A stretch of 64,000 nt of DNA, from positions 33,238,127-33,302,126 of the forward strand of contig CM067298.1 in NCBI GenBank assembly GCA_034231615.1, given 5' to 3'. Shown one piece after another: positions 43,014-56,333 of the stretch. The stretch comes from Meghimatium bilineatum (lineage: Eukaryota; Mollusca; Gastropoda; Stylommatophora; Philomycidae). The notes below the pieces were generated by a model. The model was not told where the DNA came from, searched no databases, and was given only the letters and a program-made list of their open reading frames with translations. A program made the translations under genes and the position numbers. Positions within the stretch are counted from its first letter, which is position 1; every line of letters begins with the position of its first letter.

Positions 43014-44632
43014 TTTGATATAATTGATGTTTTTTACAACAGCATCAATTAGAACATCTGCATTATGGCGCATCTATAGGGAACAACAATCAGCGGACAG
43101 AACTTCAAACCACCAATCAAATAATCATACTCAAATAATCATCACCAATAGAAATATTAGCAACATTGTAAAAGCAATCTTTAAGGCCGGAGCCAGTGAC
43201 ATAATTATCATTTCACTAAGGAAATCATAAAACAAGGAAATACTTAAGAAAACAATACATTAATTACTGATGTTGCAATACAGTGTGCATTCATGTGAAA
43301 AAACTTATCATCGTGTGTCTTTGAGAAAAAATCTCAGAACGAATTGCAATAACGACAGAACCGGCATATTATACACATTTGTTCTAAATCAATATTCAAT
43401 GTCTGCTACAACAACAGAGTATTGCAATTAGATCAGCAAGGCTTCTGTTTACAGGCTATTCTAGCACTTAACTGTGCAAGGAAGCTGTTAAATTACGACA
43501 GAAACACAATTAAACAGTTTTTATTTAGGGATCTGTCAACTCTTTCTTGGGCTATCACTGAATTGAAAGAGTTATGTGCATCGTTAGAGCAATATTTCGT
43601 TTTTATTCGTGGAACAAAGGCCATTTTTTACCGTTAAGTGTGAGAAAACTTTGATACCTGCGTTACGGGAAACATATATCTCTTAATTAGGTACATCTGG
43701 CACCTCTCACCGATTTAACTCGTCAAGTGTCAGAAAAGTGGGAAGTATAACTAACGAGCGGTCTTTTATTTATGTCTGTTGCTGGGTCTAAATACACACA
43801 TGCGTGAATAACACAGCGAGGGGCTCGAAATGTTGCAGAGAACAATGAGAACATTCATAGAACATGTGCCGTGCACGTTATATTCACATTGCACACATGC
43901 TGTTCTATGCACTGGCTGAGCTGCAATCTCTAATAACTTTTTTTATAAAAAAATGTTCACGTCTTGCTGATGAACAGCTCTCTTGTCCCTGCTAATTTGA
44001 CTTGGCAGGGGTCACGGGAAAAAAAACACCCAGCATACATTAGTATAATGGTTCTCAACGTTGACCCTGGATGCCACATCGTTTTGCAGGTTGGGGTACT
44101 AAGAAAATTTGATGATTAGACTCATAGAATAGTCTGTGGGGCTATAGAAAGGTAACTATCTTAAATGTTTTGGATAATATCTAAAACAATACAATATACA
44201 GAAACGTGATTGTTTCCAGCACACATCCGATATCTAAAACAATAAAATACATAGAAAACAATTAAATATACAGAAATGTTATATTGCTACCAGCACACAT
44301 CCGATGCCAAAATATTCTATTGAATACAGCTAAAAGATTTTCGTTTAGGTCCTTGGTCGTACAGCATATTATTTCCCCCACAAATAGACCGCGGTATAAA
44401 ATACACTGAGAATCAGTGCATTAGAGAAGAGACGAGACGGAAGTGAGGCAGACACATTGAAAGAAAAGACAATGAGGAAATAAACAGCAACATCTAAAAA
44501 TAGAACGCAATCTGCGGAAGGGCAATGTTTATTTAATGAGAGAGGAATGTGGATCAAAATGAGAAAGATTTCTATAGGAAATCTAAGTATCAGACATGTC
44601 TCACATAGTGCGTTCTTGGAAGAAAAATTCAT
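43014..44632. other. Unassigned AT-rich DNA (copy 2 of block)
   Basis: Counterpart of 22996-24609; no gene recognised. Confidence 0.45.
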
Positions 44633-45193
44633 AACATTTGTTATAGATATGCACATGATGGCAGATGTGAAACAGAAGTTAAAAGGAGAATAGGAATGAC
44701 TAAAAGTGCCTTCAATGACATGAGGAAAATATTAACATCTAAACAAATATTTAAAAAAAGTTAAAAATGAGAAATATAAAATGATATATCTATTCTATAT
44801 TAATGTATGGCTCAGAAACATGGACACTAAATAGATTGATGCCTTTGAAATGTGGGTATATAGAAGAATAGGGAGAATATCAAGGAAAGAGAAGAAAACA
44901 AATAAAGAGGAGCTAAAGACACTTAATTTGAAGAAAGAACTACTAAGAGAAATAAAGATCAGACAAATAACATATTTTGGACACATTAAAAGACATGACA
45001 CCTTATTGAAGACCTTACTTGAGGGTAAAGTCAAAGGGAGGCGAGCAAGAGGTAGGCAGAGATACAAGTTGGAGAATGACACCACACGATGGACAGGCTA
45101 CAGTCTAACAGAATGCACCACCAAGACAAGAGACAGGGGATGTTGGAGATCCGTTGCAGCCAACCTTCGTTGCGGAGACGGCACTTAATGATG
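44633..45193 (+). pseudogene. Family R non-LTR C-terminus (copy 2 of block)
   Basis: Counterpart of 24610-25170, with a few substitutions such as EIKIRQITYF for EITIRQITYF and VAANLRCGDGT for VADNLRCGDGT. Confidence 0.75.
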
Positions 45194-45357
45194 ATTATAG
45201 ACATGCACCGATGCAAATCATGCTAATCTGTAATGTAGCGACTGGCAGTCTTTGCACATTTTATTGTGTATTTTGTACTGAAACACAATATAAGATATCG
45301 ACTATCTTTTTGATTGACTACTAAATGTCACAAACGTCCATAAAGGCTGACTTTTAA

Positions 45358-45613
45358 ACACCACAATTAGAAGGAAGTTAGGGTTTTTTCGGCCATGTGA
45401 AAAGACGCGATGGCATGGAAAGAGTGTTGTTGGAAGTGACGATAGAAGGCAGAAGAGGCAAAGGTCGACCAAGACGTCGCTGGACAAGAGATATTCAGGA
45501 ATGCATGCATATATTGCTAGAGGAAGTAGGAGAACATGCCAGAGACCGCGGGGATTTCAGGAGATTCATAAGGAATACTAAGTTCTAGAAAGAATACGCG
45601 TAAATAATGTTAG
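45358..45613 (+). pseudogene. Family S non-LTR C-terminus (copy 2 of block)
   Basis: Counterpart of 25335-25590, same protein fragment. Confidence 0.75.
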
Positions 45614-45733
45614 AAATAATGTTAGGTCTTCAAAAAATGTTGTACATTTATGCTCTATAAAGAATTCCTGTAGACTAATATAACATTTTGATTGATGTCG
45701 ACAAGAAACCAGTTGCATAATTCGCGATGTTCA

Positions 45734-46033
45734 TCATTACATCAAGCTAGACAAGATCTATCACCATACCATCTATCCAAAACACCTTATGTGGAGATCT
45801 ATCATAACTACATCAAGCTAGACAAGATTTACCCCCCCCCCTCCTTATGCCTATCTATCCTTATGTGGAGGTCTATCATAACTACATCAAGCTAGACAAG
45901 ATTTACCCCCATGTCCATCTTTTCTTATGTGGAGGTCTATCAATACTACATTAAAGCTAGTCAAGATCTCCCATAGTGACCACGTATCCAAGCTGCCTCA
46001 TATGAAAGTCCATCCCAACTACATCAAGTGCGA
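45734..46033. repeat. 72-77-bp imperfect minisatellite (copy 2 of block)
   Basis: Counterpart of 25711-26010, same unit number. Confidence 0.8.
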
Positions 46034-46151
46034 CAAGACTTCTCGCCAGAAGATATATAGCAATGAAAATTATGTCCTAGGTATATCCATAGACTGAAGA
46101 CTGCTAAATTGTTGGTGCATACGAAAATAGACATATATAGCTAAAAACCCA

Positions 46152-46778
46152 TTCTAACATAGCTGTGCTAAGCCTTGGCGCAGTCATACATTCTAACATA
46201 GCTATGCTAATCTTTGACGCAGTCATACATTCTAACATAGCTATGCTAATGTTTGACGCAGTCATACATTCTAACATAGCTATGCTAATCTTTGGCGCAG
46301 TCATACATTCTAACATAGCTATGCTAATCTTTGGCGCAGTCATACATTCTAACATAGCTATGCTAATCTTTGACGCAGTCATACATTCTAACATAGCTAT
46401 GCTAATCTTTGACGCAGTCATACATTCTAACATAGCTATGCTAATCTTTGACGCAGTCATACATTCTAACATAGCTATGCTAATCTTTGGCGCAGTCATA
46501 CATTCTAACATAGCTATGCTAATCTTTGGCGCAGTCATACATTCTAACATAGCTATGCTAATCTTTGACGCAGTCATACATTCTAACATAGCTATGCTAA
46601 TCTTTGGCGCAGTCATACATTCTAACATAGCTATGCTAATCTTTGACGCAGTCATACATTCTAACATAGCTATGCTAATCTTTGGCGCAGTCATACATTC
46701 TAACATAGCTATGCTAATCTTTGGCGCAGTCATACATTCTAACATAGCTATGCTAATCTTTGGCGCAGTCATACATTC
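46152..46778. repeat. 39-bp minisatellite, about 16 copies (copy 2 of block)
   Basis: Counterpart of 26129-26521 with six more 39-bp units (234 bp). It holds spurious frames of 238 (+) and 222 (-) codons. Confidence 0.95.
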
Positions 46779-46811
46779 TTCTTCGTCTTCTTCTTTCGTT
46801 CACTTGAAACA

Positions 46812-47292
46812 TGTCTATACCTGCAATTCTGTCTCCTTAGTAAAACTCACTGTCTTTTGTAGTTCATTCAGTTTCCCATAGAACTTTGATTCCAGTATTG
46901 TTTCCTCTGGCCAATATGTCTGCCTCAGCGTTTCATGCTCAGAACACTCTTGAAGTATATGTTTGGCACTCTGTGCTGCCTGTCCACATGTACACATGGC
47001 AGTGTTGCCAATCTTGATCTTTGTATACATGTGACTGCTGAGTCGGTTGTGTCCTATTCTGAGACGTAGAATTATAACTTGTTCTGATCAGTTCATAATG
47101 TGATAGTCATCTTGTGTTGGTGTTTGTGGCTTTCTTATTGACTTGATCATCTGTTTTTTTCTGATGGTAGGTGATTGGTATATCTGGTTGGTCTTTGGCA
47201 GCACCTTCCTTAGCCAGTTGGTCTGCTTTTTCATTTCCTGGTATAGTTATACATTCTAACATAGCTGTGTTAATCTTGTGCGCAGCCATACA
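46812..47292 (-). pseudogene. RNase H-type retrotransposon C-terminus (copy 2 of block)
   Basis: Counterpart of 26555-27035; one residue differs (SKFYGKL for SKLYGKL). Confidence 0.7.
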
Positions 47293-47729
47293 TTGACTAA
47301 CCTAAGGTATATCACGTCAACATGTGACAATGCAAGGTTTCTACTGTCCTCACATTGTTCTACATATTTTTTTAAAGATAGAAATTGTATCAATTTTTAT
47401 GAAAATTATGCATTTCTTAAACTTTTGGGATGTGTTATAGAAAACAGTAACATTGAGCTTTGTAGCTGCTCATTTGAAATGAAGCGGACATCAGCTTAGA
47501 CTTGCGATTCTTTTTAGATTCAATCTGTCCATTCATCTGCCACTCAACTCATTTGTCCGTTTGCCTATACAAATCGTGACTTGATCTCTATATGGCCCTC
47601 ATCCTGTTTCTCCACCTTCTTCTCAATCTCTCTCTCTCTCTCTCTATTTGCTTTTATATTTGTAATCCTACCTGTCTCTCCAAATGTATGTCTTTCAACT
47701 TTCATCTCTACTTGCCTCTGTGTCTCTTC

Positions 47730-47940
47730 ATTTGTCTGACCTGTGCCCTTGTGGGCAGGCATCACAGACCACTGAACATATCCTGCAAGACTACAATATA
47801 CTAAACCAGTTAAGGGAAGAACACTGGCCTACAGAGATGGATATCCACAGAAAGATGTATGGGAGCACTGAAAACAGGACTTACTGTGTAGACATGTCAA
47901 ACTGCGAACGAGAAGAAGAAGACATCTTTCTACATACCCA
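47730..47940 (+). pseudogene. RNase H-type finger/C-terminus, open version (copy 2 of block)
   Basis: Counterpart of 27480-27690. TCA at 47762-47764 keeps CPCGQASQTTEHILQDYN open, where block copy 1 has TAA. It is still only a truncated relic. Confidence 0.7.
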
Positions 47941-47969
47941 CTTGTCTGAGAACATTCCTGATTTGTAAA

Positions 47970-48120
47970 CTACCTGTCATCAATTGAAAATTTACTTCTT
48001 TAGCTTGGCTGTTTAATTGAGATAGGAGTGATCTAAAATCTATCGGGTGAAAAATGATTGGTTTCTGGAGGGCATGCAAAACAGACTTGGCATTGGAAGT
48101 AATTATAAGCAACAGCATAT
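47970..48120 (-). pseudogene. RNase H fragment (copy 2 of block)
   Basis: Counterpart of 27720-27870, with TSNAKSVLHALQKP. Confidence 0.5.
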
Positions 48121-48874
48121 AGAAGACATGGTACCCTTCCCAGAAATGAAGTCCATCATCAAAAGTTGCATGGACATTGAATGGAACTCTACATGTCAGT
48201 CTGACACCACACGTGTCTATACATTCTTCACCTGACTCTCGACATGTTGTTTTGACTCTCCACTTGTCTCTACATTATTAATCAGCTCTCGACATGTCTT
48301 TCACTTCTGTAAAGAATGACTACCTACTTCTCTTAGCCCCCCCCCCCCCTTATCTACTCTACACGTTTTTCTGACTCCTCACTAGTCTCCCTAGAAGGTT
48401 ATGATGTTTATTTTACTGCCAGTCTGCCTATAGCTTGATGACTGAAGCCAGCTACGATTTGATCTATTTTCACGAAGTAGTATGTGAGACATAATTTGTC
48501 TATACGAAGTGTCTACAACGTTAGTGACATCAGATGTAGTGACTGACGGTGTCACCACTCCTCGCACATGATGAACTGTCTTCTTTAGGCAGAGATAGTT
48601 TCACAGAAGGTGCTATGTTTGTTACCAGGCAGCCCCGGCGATGTTATCTTGATTTGTTAAAAATATGTCTTTTACAGTATTTTTTTAGTGTTGTTTTGTA
48701 TGTTGGTGTCAACGCCTGTGATGGTCTCATTTTATGTTATACCTTGTGATAGTGTACGCACTGTCATGGTTGTACCTCTTGTTATAATGTCATCCCTGTA
48801 ACAGACTCGCAATCTGTTCTGTCATGCTGTCACCCCCCCCCCCCCGTGATCTCAATAAGTGTTGGCTTCGACGT

Positions 48875-49748
48875 GACTTTCTCTATGTGCTGGGGTATAA
48901 AAGTTCTCCACTCTCGTCCAACTATTACTTTCTCTATGTGCTGGGGTATAAAAGTTAATCTCCACTCTCGTCCAACTATGACTTTCTCTATGTGCTGGGG
49001 TATAAAAGTTATTCTTCACTCTCGTCCAACTATTACTTTCTCTATGTGCTGGGGTATACAAGTTAATCTCCACTCTCGTCCAACTATGACTTTCTCTATG
49101 TACTGGGGTATAAAAGTTATTCTCCACTCTTGTCCAACTATGACTTTCTCTATGTGCTGGGGTATAAAAGTTATTCTCCACTCTCGTCCAACTATTACTT
49201 TCTCTATGTGCTGGGGTATAAAAGTTATTCTCCACTCTCGTCCAACTATTACTTTCTCTATGTGCTGGGGTATAAAAGTTATTCTCCACTCTCGTCCAAC
49301 TATTACTTTCTCTATGTGATGGGGTATAAAAGTTAATCTCCACTCTCGTCCAACTATGACTTTCTCTATGTGCTGGGGTATACAAGTTATTCTCCACTCT
49401 CGTCCAACTATTACTTTCTCTATGTGCTGGGGTATAAAAGTTATTCTCCACTCTCGTCCAACTATTACTTTCTCTATGTGCTGGGGTATAAAAGTTATTC
49501 TCCACTCTCGTCCAACTATTACTTTCTCTATGTGCTGGGGTATAAAAGTTATTCTCCACTCTCGTCCAACTATTACTTTCTCTATGTGATGGGGTATAAA
49601 AGTTAATCTCCACTCTCGTCCAACTATGACTTTCTCTATGTGCTGGGGTATACAAGTTATTCTCCACTCTCGTCCAACTATTACTTTCTCTATGTGCTGG
49701 GGTATAAAAGTTATTCTCCACTCTCGTCCAACTATTACTTTCTCTATC
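48875..49748. repeat. 54-bp minisatellite, about 16 copies, higher-order (copy 2 of block)
   Basis: Counterpart of 28612-29110 with seven more units and one 3-bp deletion near 48905. Variant unit order repeats at 270 bp: the gtgatggggtataaaag variant occurs at 49316 and 49586, so a five-unit block was duplicated. Spurious minus-strand frames reach 289 codons. Confidence 0.95.
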
Positions 49749-49978
49749 TTCTGTGTATAACAGCTATTTCCCACCTTCGTCCATCTATTACCATATCGTC
49801 TGATGGCATTTCTTTACTTCTCAAGGATCTCATCTTACACGTAGTTTTTTTCTCGCTTGTGATATCTCTTTTCTCTTGTCAGTCATCATATCACACACAC
49901 ACACTGCTGGAATTTCTCTATACTGTAACATTTCTCTCTTTTCTTGGACTTCAAATCTTCATAAACTGAATTTCACAG

Positions 49979-50261
49979 CGCGCGTGTGTTGCCGGGGTCC
50001 GAAAGGGGAGCGAAGAATAGCAGCACTGTTTACTTTCCACGCATGTCGTAAAAGGCGACTAAGGAGGTTATGGGATGGAGTTGGCTGTCCCATCTCATAT
50101 AGGGTCAGTGACCCAAAGCCATGCTGAAGTCGGATGTGTAAGTCCGAAAGGCGTAGATATCGCATCAGTGCTGTAAACCATGACACAACGCATTCCGTTC
50201 TCCGGACTACATCCTGATAATCTGCAGGAGTTTGAGAACGAACGCAGAAGAAGAAGAAGAA
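49979..50261 (+). mobile_element. SINE A, complete copy (copy 2 of block)
   Basis: Counterpart of 29341-29623 with the same gaatttcacag target duplication (49968-49978, 50262-50272). Confidence 0.8.
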
Positions 50262-50862
50262 GAATTTCACAGAATTGTGCTTTAACAAGCGCTATGGATG
50301 ATGTTTATCAGTGGTTCTACTTTTAAAGGCGTTTATCACGTTTAAAGGCATTCCAGATTATAAATGCAATTCTATAACAGTTGCTACATTTATCTGTTTA
50401 TCATACATTTTTAGAAGCAGTTCAAAGGCTCGAAAGGCGTAGAAGATTGACTTTGTTGTACTAAGTTTACTACATATGTACTCCGTCACTCTGAACGAAG
50501 TGGGGCACTAAGCCAACCACTATACAACAGCAAGTCTTAATGTTGTAAGGGCATCCTATGATTTCATGTCTATTTACAATGAAACTTTTCTCGTATGCAT
50601 CACCCTTTCAGCATGTTGCCTGTACACTTACATGTTTACCCACTCTGAGTCGGCGGCTTCTTCTCATAGCATTGCAAATCGTTGAGAGCTGCTGTCCTCT
50701 GAATGTGAAACAGGTTTTCGATAACAGCCATGCCAAAATGCAAAACCGGATACTAGAGCAATATTGTTAGAAATCTTTAGGGATTGGAACAAAATCGCTT
50801 GCCAAGAAAATATTGACATTTACTATTACATTTGCTTTCACAAGTGCCTCTATATTAGTATT

Positions 50863-51033
50863 TCTTGTGGTGGATCTGCTTTTACAAGATCCCTCTTAAT
50901 CGTTTCTGTGGGTAGATTTGATTTCATGTGGTCCCTTTATATCAATGTTTCTGGTGGTGGATCTGCTTTTATGCGGTTCCTCTATATTAATGTTTCTGGT
51001 GGTGGATCTGCCTTCAAATGATTTCTCTATATC
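50863..51033. repeat. 45-bp minisatellite, 4 units (copy 2 of block)
   Basis: Counterpart of 30225-30530, three units (135 bp) shorter. Confidence 0.85.
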
Positions 51034-51126
51034 AATGTTTCTCATATGTTTTCCTGTCATCTTCCTCTTTCGTATAGATTTCATAGACCAATACTCACTC
51101 TCCAGGCTGGTAGATACTGTCTTCAG

Positions 51127-51983
51127 CAGGTGTTCTAAACCTGGTGCTCGCGAGAACCTCGTAATGACATGTAGTGTTTGCGCCTTGCAAGTTAGTAAGT
51201 ACGCACGAGAACCAATGCGCTTGAGTTACCTTTACAATTCAAATATTGTTGAACAAAAAGAAAGAAATAGTGCTACTATTGACGATTATGGGGGTAGGGA
51301 GGGGGGTGCAAAGGGTACCGAATTGCTTTCGGTAGACCCAGGGTTAGCAGATAACAAAGCTCCCAAAAGTATCTCCCCGTGGTGCACCCTAAAACAGAAG
51401 TATGCAGATCGTGCTGCTTCTGACAAACACTTTTGGGATCGTGTTCGGGAATGTGGAGGCAGCAGACGGAATGAGATTTGACTGCATAGACAAACAATAT
51501 CTCCGACACCTCTACGTCAACCCATACAGCGTCACTGTCGACACATAGTGACACAAGACAGTCCGGTCCGAGCATTGAATGGGCGGCAAATGCAATTGAC
51601 ACGAAACTGCCAGATGCATAGAGAAAATCGAAAAGTTAACATAATGGGTACAACGAGAGGGCAGTACAACGCCACTTGGCAGCGCAATGTGCAAATAGAA
51701 AGGGGGACGAATATGGGAGGAAAGTAAAGAGGAGGGTTGTATACGTTTCAGTGAAGGTTATATTACCAGTTTTAACAATCACTTTCACGTTCAATTGTCC
51801 TGTAATTTACTTTTTGGCTTCTTCATTGTTAAATCCGGATTCTGAGTATCATTCAACCTAAAATAATCTCATGGACCTGGTGAATATTGAATATATATTA
51901 TATAGTGATTTGTTAGTATAGGTTACAAATTCAGTTTTTATGTGTGGGCGGTTCTCGCCGCCTGAAAAGGTTGAAAACACCTG
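51127..51983. mobile_element. hAT-like non-autonomous element (copy 2 of block)
   Basis: Counterpart of 30624-31481 with the same ends and a 1-bp deletion (ccctaaaacag for ccctgaaaacag). Confidence 0.6.
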
Positions 51984-52417
51984 GTCTATACATTTCTCTT
52001 AAAGCCAACTCTACTCTTAAACATCGTCAGTCATACGTGTTATTTATAGTCCTCTCCATTTGCTCACGGCGGGAGGTGACGGGTAGCCTGATTAGCTGTT
52101 TGCTCATAGTGCTTCTTCATGCTGCATGTTATAAGATGATTTTGTGAATCGTAGAAACGATTACATAATGCTTTTTCGAATGTGCTTTGTATGAGTCACA
52201 CGTACCGTATCACCAGACTTTTCATGATGCCAACTGCATAGCTTTAATTTCGAGAGAATAGACTTTGTACAGTACGCTTGAATTGACCTCCGTTATCTCT
52301 TATTTTTCCCGTAGAGATGATTTTATTTATCTTAAGGACCTCATTGAAGCATCTGCTTGTACTTTGAATTCTAACAGTGATCTAGAAAATAGAAACGATG
52401 ATTCAAATACTGTAACT

Positions 52418-52579
52418 TCCGCCGAAGACGGATGTGTCGGGCCATTGGCGTAAATAAAACGGCGACACAACGCATTTCCATTCTCTGGACTACATCCTGC
52501 TGGAAATATAGTAGGACCATTGTCCTGTTACAAGAGATATCCAGCGGGAGATTGAGAATGAACGCTGAAGAAGAAGAAG
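52418..52579 (+). mobile_element. SINE B, complete copy (copy 2 of block)
   Basis: Counterpart of 31916-32077 with the same aaatactgtaact target duplication. Confidence 0.8.
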
Positions 52580-53202
52580 AAATACTGTAACTAGCTTCTC
52601 ATAAATTTACAAACGAGATGTCAATGGACATAATACACGGCTGCTCGCTGTATCATTATTATATGATATTTTTCTTCGATTGCTTTCAAGCTTCCACATT
52701 AATAATTCTGACCAAGGTATAATTTAACTCCAGACTACCTCCGAGCAGTGCCATATAGTTCTTCATTATAGGAGATGATAGGGCATGGCCAAGTGCTTCA
52801 CGGTTCTTCATCAAATTTTGGGCAGTTCTGCAACAAATTTTTACCTGTCGTATGGCTAGTATAACATGTTCATAAGAGTATTGTACGGATCTTGTATTTG
52901 TTATATAGATGGTGACATAGTCGTTATGTCCTTTTCGTAGACGAAAACTAATCACCTGGTGCCATCTGGAGAACTGATTGTAGACGTTATGGTTTCTTTG
53001 GTCTGGGTGCTCGCACTCCCTCTTCGAATTGAGAGCGGACGTAGAATATCTGTAGGATCAGAGTTAAGCACACCGTGTGATTTCGCGGGTACATCAGGTC
53101 CAGAACTTACAAGACATTGCTTCACCTCTTCCAGTGATGTCCTATTCACAGACTTCTCTGATTAGCGGATGATCAATGATCGAAATCAGCTCCCCTGTGA
53201 TG

Positions 53203-53312
53203 AAGCCTGTTTTATGACTTAGAAGCCTGTTTTATGACTTAGAAGCCTGTTTTATGACTTAGAAGCCTGTTTTATGACTTAGAAGCCTGTTTTATGACTT
53301 ATAAGCCTGTTA
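53203..53312. repeat. 20-bp tandem repeat, one unit longer (copy 2 of block)
   Basis: Counterpart of 32697-32790; the last unit has a ttataag variant. Confidence 0.95.
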
Positions 53313-53911
53313 AAGACCTGTTTGGACTGACCTGTGGAGGAAATCAATCTCATTATCTTCAGCATAGTTACCAGGGGAAAAAATAATCAATCGCGGCAGT
53401 TTTTTCTGAAGTGGGAGTCTGCCCAGATCAAGTTCTTGCACACTACGCTCATTTTTAGTCAGTCGTCTAGAAAATAAATGATCCAGATAGATTCTTTCCC
53501 GTCAAACCACTTGGTCAAAGAAAGTATGAAAAAACATCACTCGTGAATAAAAAGTAAAACTACTACCTTTGAGGAAACAAACATTATACGTGTCCGGGTG
53601 TCGTCTCAGTTACTCAACAACTGTCAGAATGGCTGTGTGTTTTCAAGAGCTACATGTTCATGGCTAACGGGAATACTTCATCCATAGAATCATCATCTTA
53701 ATCATAACCATTAACTAAACCACCGCGAACACCACCATCATCATCTCCCATCATCACCCATCATGCTTCATCCTCATTCTAGTCGTCTGTTATGTCAAAG
53801 TATTCCTCATTTCTATTTCACAACCCAGCAAACCATGTATAATACACGCACCCATTATAAACACGTGAGAAATGCAACTAGGTGTGTAGTTAAATATAAT
53901 AGTTCGTAAAA

Positions 53912-53997
53912 GTTTCTTACACTTGTTCTCTATGGCAGGGGGGTGGTGTTATATTTTCTTACACTTGTTCTCTATGCCAGGGGGTGGTGTTATATTT
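53912..53997. repeat. 41-bp tandem repeat, 2 copies (copy 2 of block)
   Basis: Counterpart of 33390-33516, one unit shorter. Confidence 0.9.
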
Positions 53998-54593
53998 TCA
54001 GCTCCAGTTTGAAATTTCTATGACAATTCTTTTTGATGGAAAAATGTTCTAAATATTTTAGCAAGTCTCAGATGATTGATTACATTTATGTGATTGTAAG
54101 TGCAATGCCAGAAGTTGACAGTTTTCTATTTCGGAAAGCACTTTCTTGCAATCTCCAGCACTGCATATAAATGAGTTGATTCCCACCAAATCAGAAAAAT
54201 TATGGGTGTCTGACAGATGTATTCGCAGTATAGATCTAAGGAGGGTGTAGATAGTTAAGGACGAAATGTTCCTAGACGTCTCCTGTGACATACATGAAAG
54301 GATAATTTTGATATTCTTTACTCCCTTTGTCAGTATACTTAACATGTAGGCAAAGTATACATAGTTCCCTAGCGTAATGTTTTCGATTTTTCCTGGTGTT
54401 CAAGAGATGACGTGGCGACACGTACATGACATTCCAAAAATACATATGTAAGTGAGTGAACTTAAGGAATAATATCTAAAATTCACTTACAAATACATTT
54501 ATTTTCTAAAGGCCTTATTGATTATCATATGATACCACGGAGTTATGTGATATGTGTGGTATTCTTAGTATGAAATATGCTTAAACGTCATTT

Positions 54594-54961
54594 GAATTAA
54601 AGTGCTATAGAAGAGTTTTGAGAATACCATGGACATCAAGGACAACAAACCAGGAGGTGTTACGAACAATTCACGTCCAGGAAGGCTGGCTTCTGAACAC
54701 CATATTAAAGAAAAAGCTAGTTTGTTTCAGTCACATTAAGAGACACAACGGCATGGAGAGAGTGTTACTGGAGGGGATGAGAGAAGGAAACAGGGGCAAA
54801 GGCCGCCCAAGACGCCATTGGACAAAAAACATTCGGGAATGCCTGCGCATGTCACTGGAAGAGGCAGGACAACTTGCTCAAGTCCATGAAGAATTCAAGA
54901 GATCCATATGAAAGACTACGTTCTGGAAAGAATATGTCACCTGGTGATGATGAATATGCTT
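54594..54961 (+). pseudogene. Family S non-LTR C-terminus (copy 2 of block)
   Basis: Counterpart of 34113-34480; GKGRPRRHW here for GKGRLRRHW. Confidence 0.75.
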
Positions 54962-55721
54962 CTGTGTTGTGAGGCACAAGTTATATATAGGGAAACCCGA
55001 GTATAAGAAAGATCCCGAGTACAAGGAAGCCAATCTTCTACACCTTTTTTTCCATCTTCTGAAAAAAAAACAACAAAAAAACAACCAAATATAAGTAGCG
55101 TAGAATTTATAGGCTCAACGTGTCGAGATTGATAAACATAGATAATTGATGTCTGGGAGATGGAGCAAATGTTCTAGTGATATAATAATTTGTTAATTCC
55201 CAGAGACAGCTGCCTAAACATTTATTAGTAATCAAATATTTGTATGGAAACACAAAATACCTATGATAATATTTTATTGTCACTGATTACTAATACAATA
55301 CATAATAATAATAGGGACAATAATATATCATTATAGGCGGTATCACTTCTTATGTTTGTTACTGTAGCACAACCCATGGCCAGTTTATAAAGACTTGAAC
55401 TACCGGGGTATTTTTTTTTAAATGCGGTAAATTTTCCTAAATAAAAACATCTGGTTAGACTTGTAGAAACGCTATGAATCAATTTCCTGTAAGAAATCCA
55501 CACCAACTTTCTTGGAAGGAAGGAAGTAGTTAGAGAAAACGTAGATGTCACCAGCTGCACTAGTTAGTATGTTTTCTCTTCAATTTATCAACTTTAAAAC
55601 ATATGTACAGTTTCCGTTATTTGTATCCTTATCTCGCTCTATTTTTTTGTAGAATTCTTGACCTTCATTTTTTCACTCTTCTCTTTATTGAGACTCAGAA
55701 GCTGTGCCCATAGTGACTTAT

Positions 55722-55722
55722 C

Positions 55723-55760
<38 letters not shown>
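55722..55760. repeat. (TC)n microsatellite (copy 2 of block)
   Basis: Counterpart of 35238-35275. Confidence 0.9.
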
Positions 55761-55761
<1 letters not shown>

Positions 55762-55784
55762 GTTATAATCTATTAAATTCCACT

Positions 55785-56059
55785 GAATTCGTTCTCAAAC
55801 TCCTGCATATTAACAGGATATAGTCCGGCGAATAGAAAGCTTTATGTCATGGATTACACATTGGCTGCAATATATGCGTCTTTCTTTCTGACAAATGCAA
55901 CTTCAGAATGGCTACTGTAATACTTTGACCATCTATGGAATAGGACAGTTAACTTTACTTCCAAAATTTCTTAGTCGCCTAATGCGACATTGATGACAAT
56001 TAGCAGTTTTACTATTCTTTGCTCCCCTTTCGGGCTCCGCCAACATAGAGGTGAATCTA
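55785..56059 (-). repeat. SINE A copy, minus strand (copy 2 of block)
   Basis: Counterpart of 35301-35575. Confidence 0.65.
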
Positions 56060-56333
56060 TCGCTATATATTCCTTTCATTATTACGTTATATTCTTTTGG
56101 AAGTTTCTACAACTTACTTTTATCTTGTATTCATGTCATCATTTTCTCGCTGAACTTCTGTTTACTAATACATATCTTGTCTTTATTTGTTTTCATGTTC
56201 CCGTTTTCAGTTTCTGTTTCTCCTCGAAATAAAAAATCACATTATTTATTATAATTGTATTACTGTATAACTGTAATAATATTATTAGTTATGTAACAAT
56301 TACTATGATAAATTAGTTATGTATTTTCTTAAA

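Noticed and set aside
46104-46881. ORFs of 222 (-) and 238 (+) codons
   Set aside because: 39-bp (13-codon) minisatellite, open on both strands.
48852-49774. Long minus-strand ORFs (289 and 252 codons)
   Set aside because: They are the 54-bp (18-codon) minisatellite read through. Repeated peptides with open frames on both strands show there is no coding selection.
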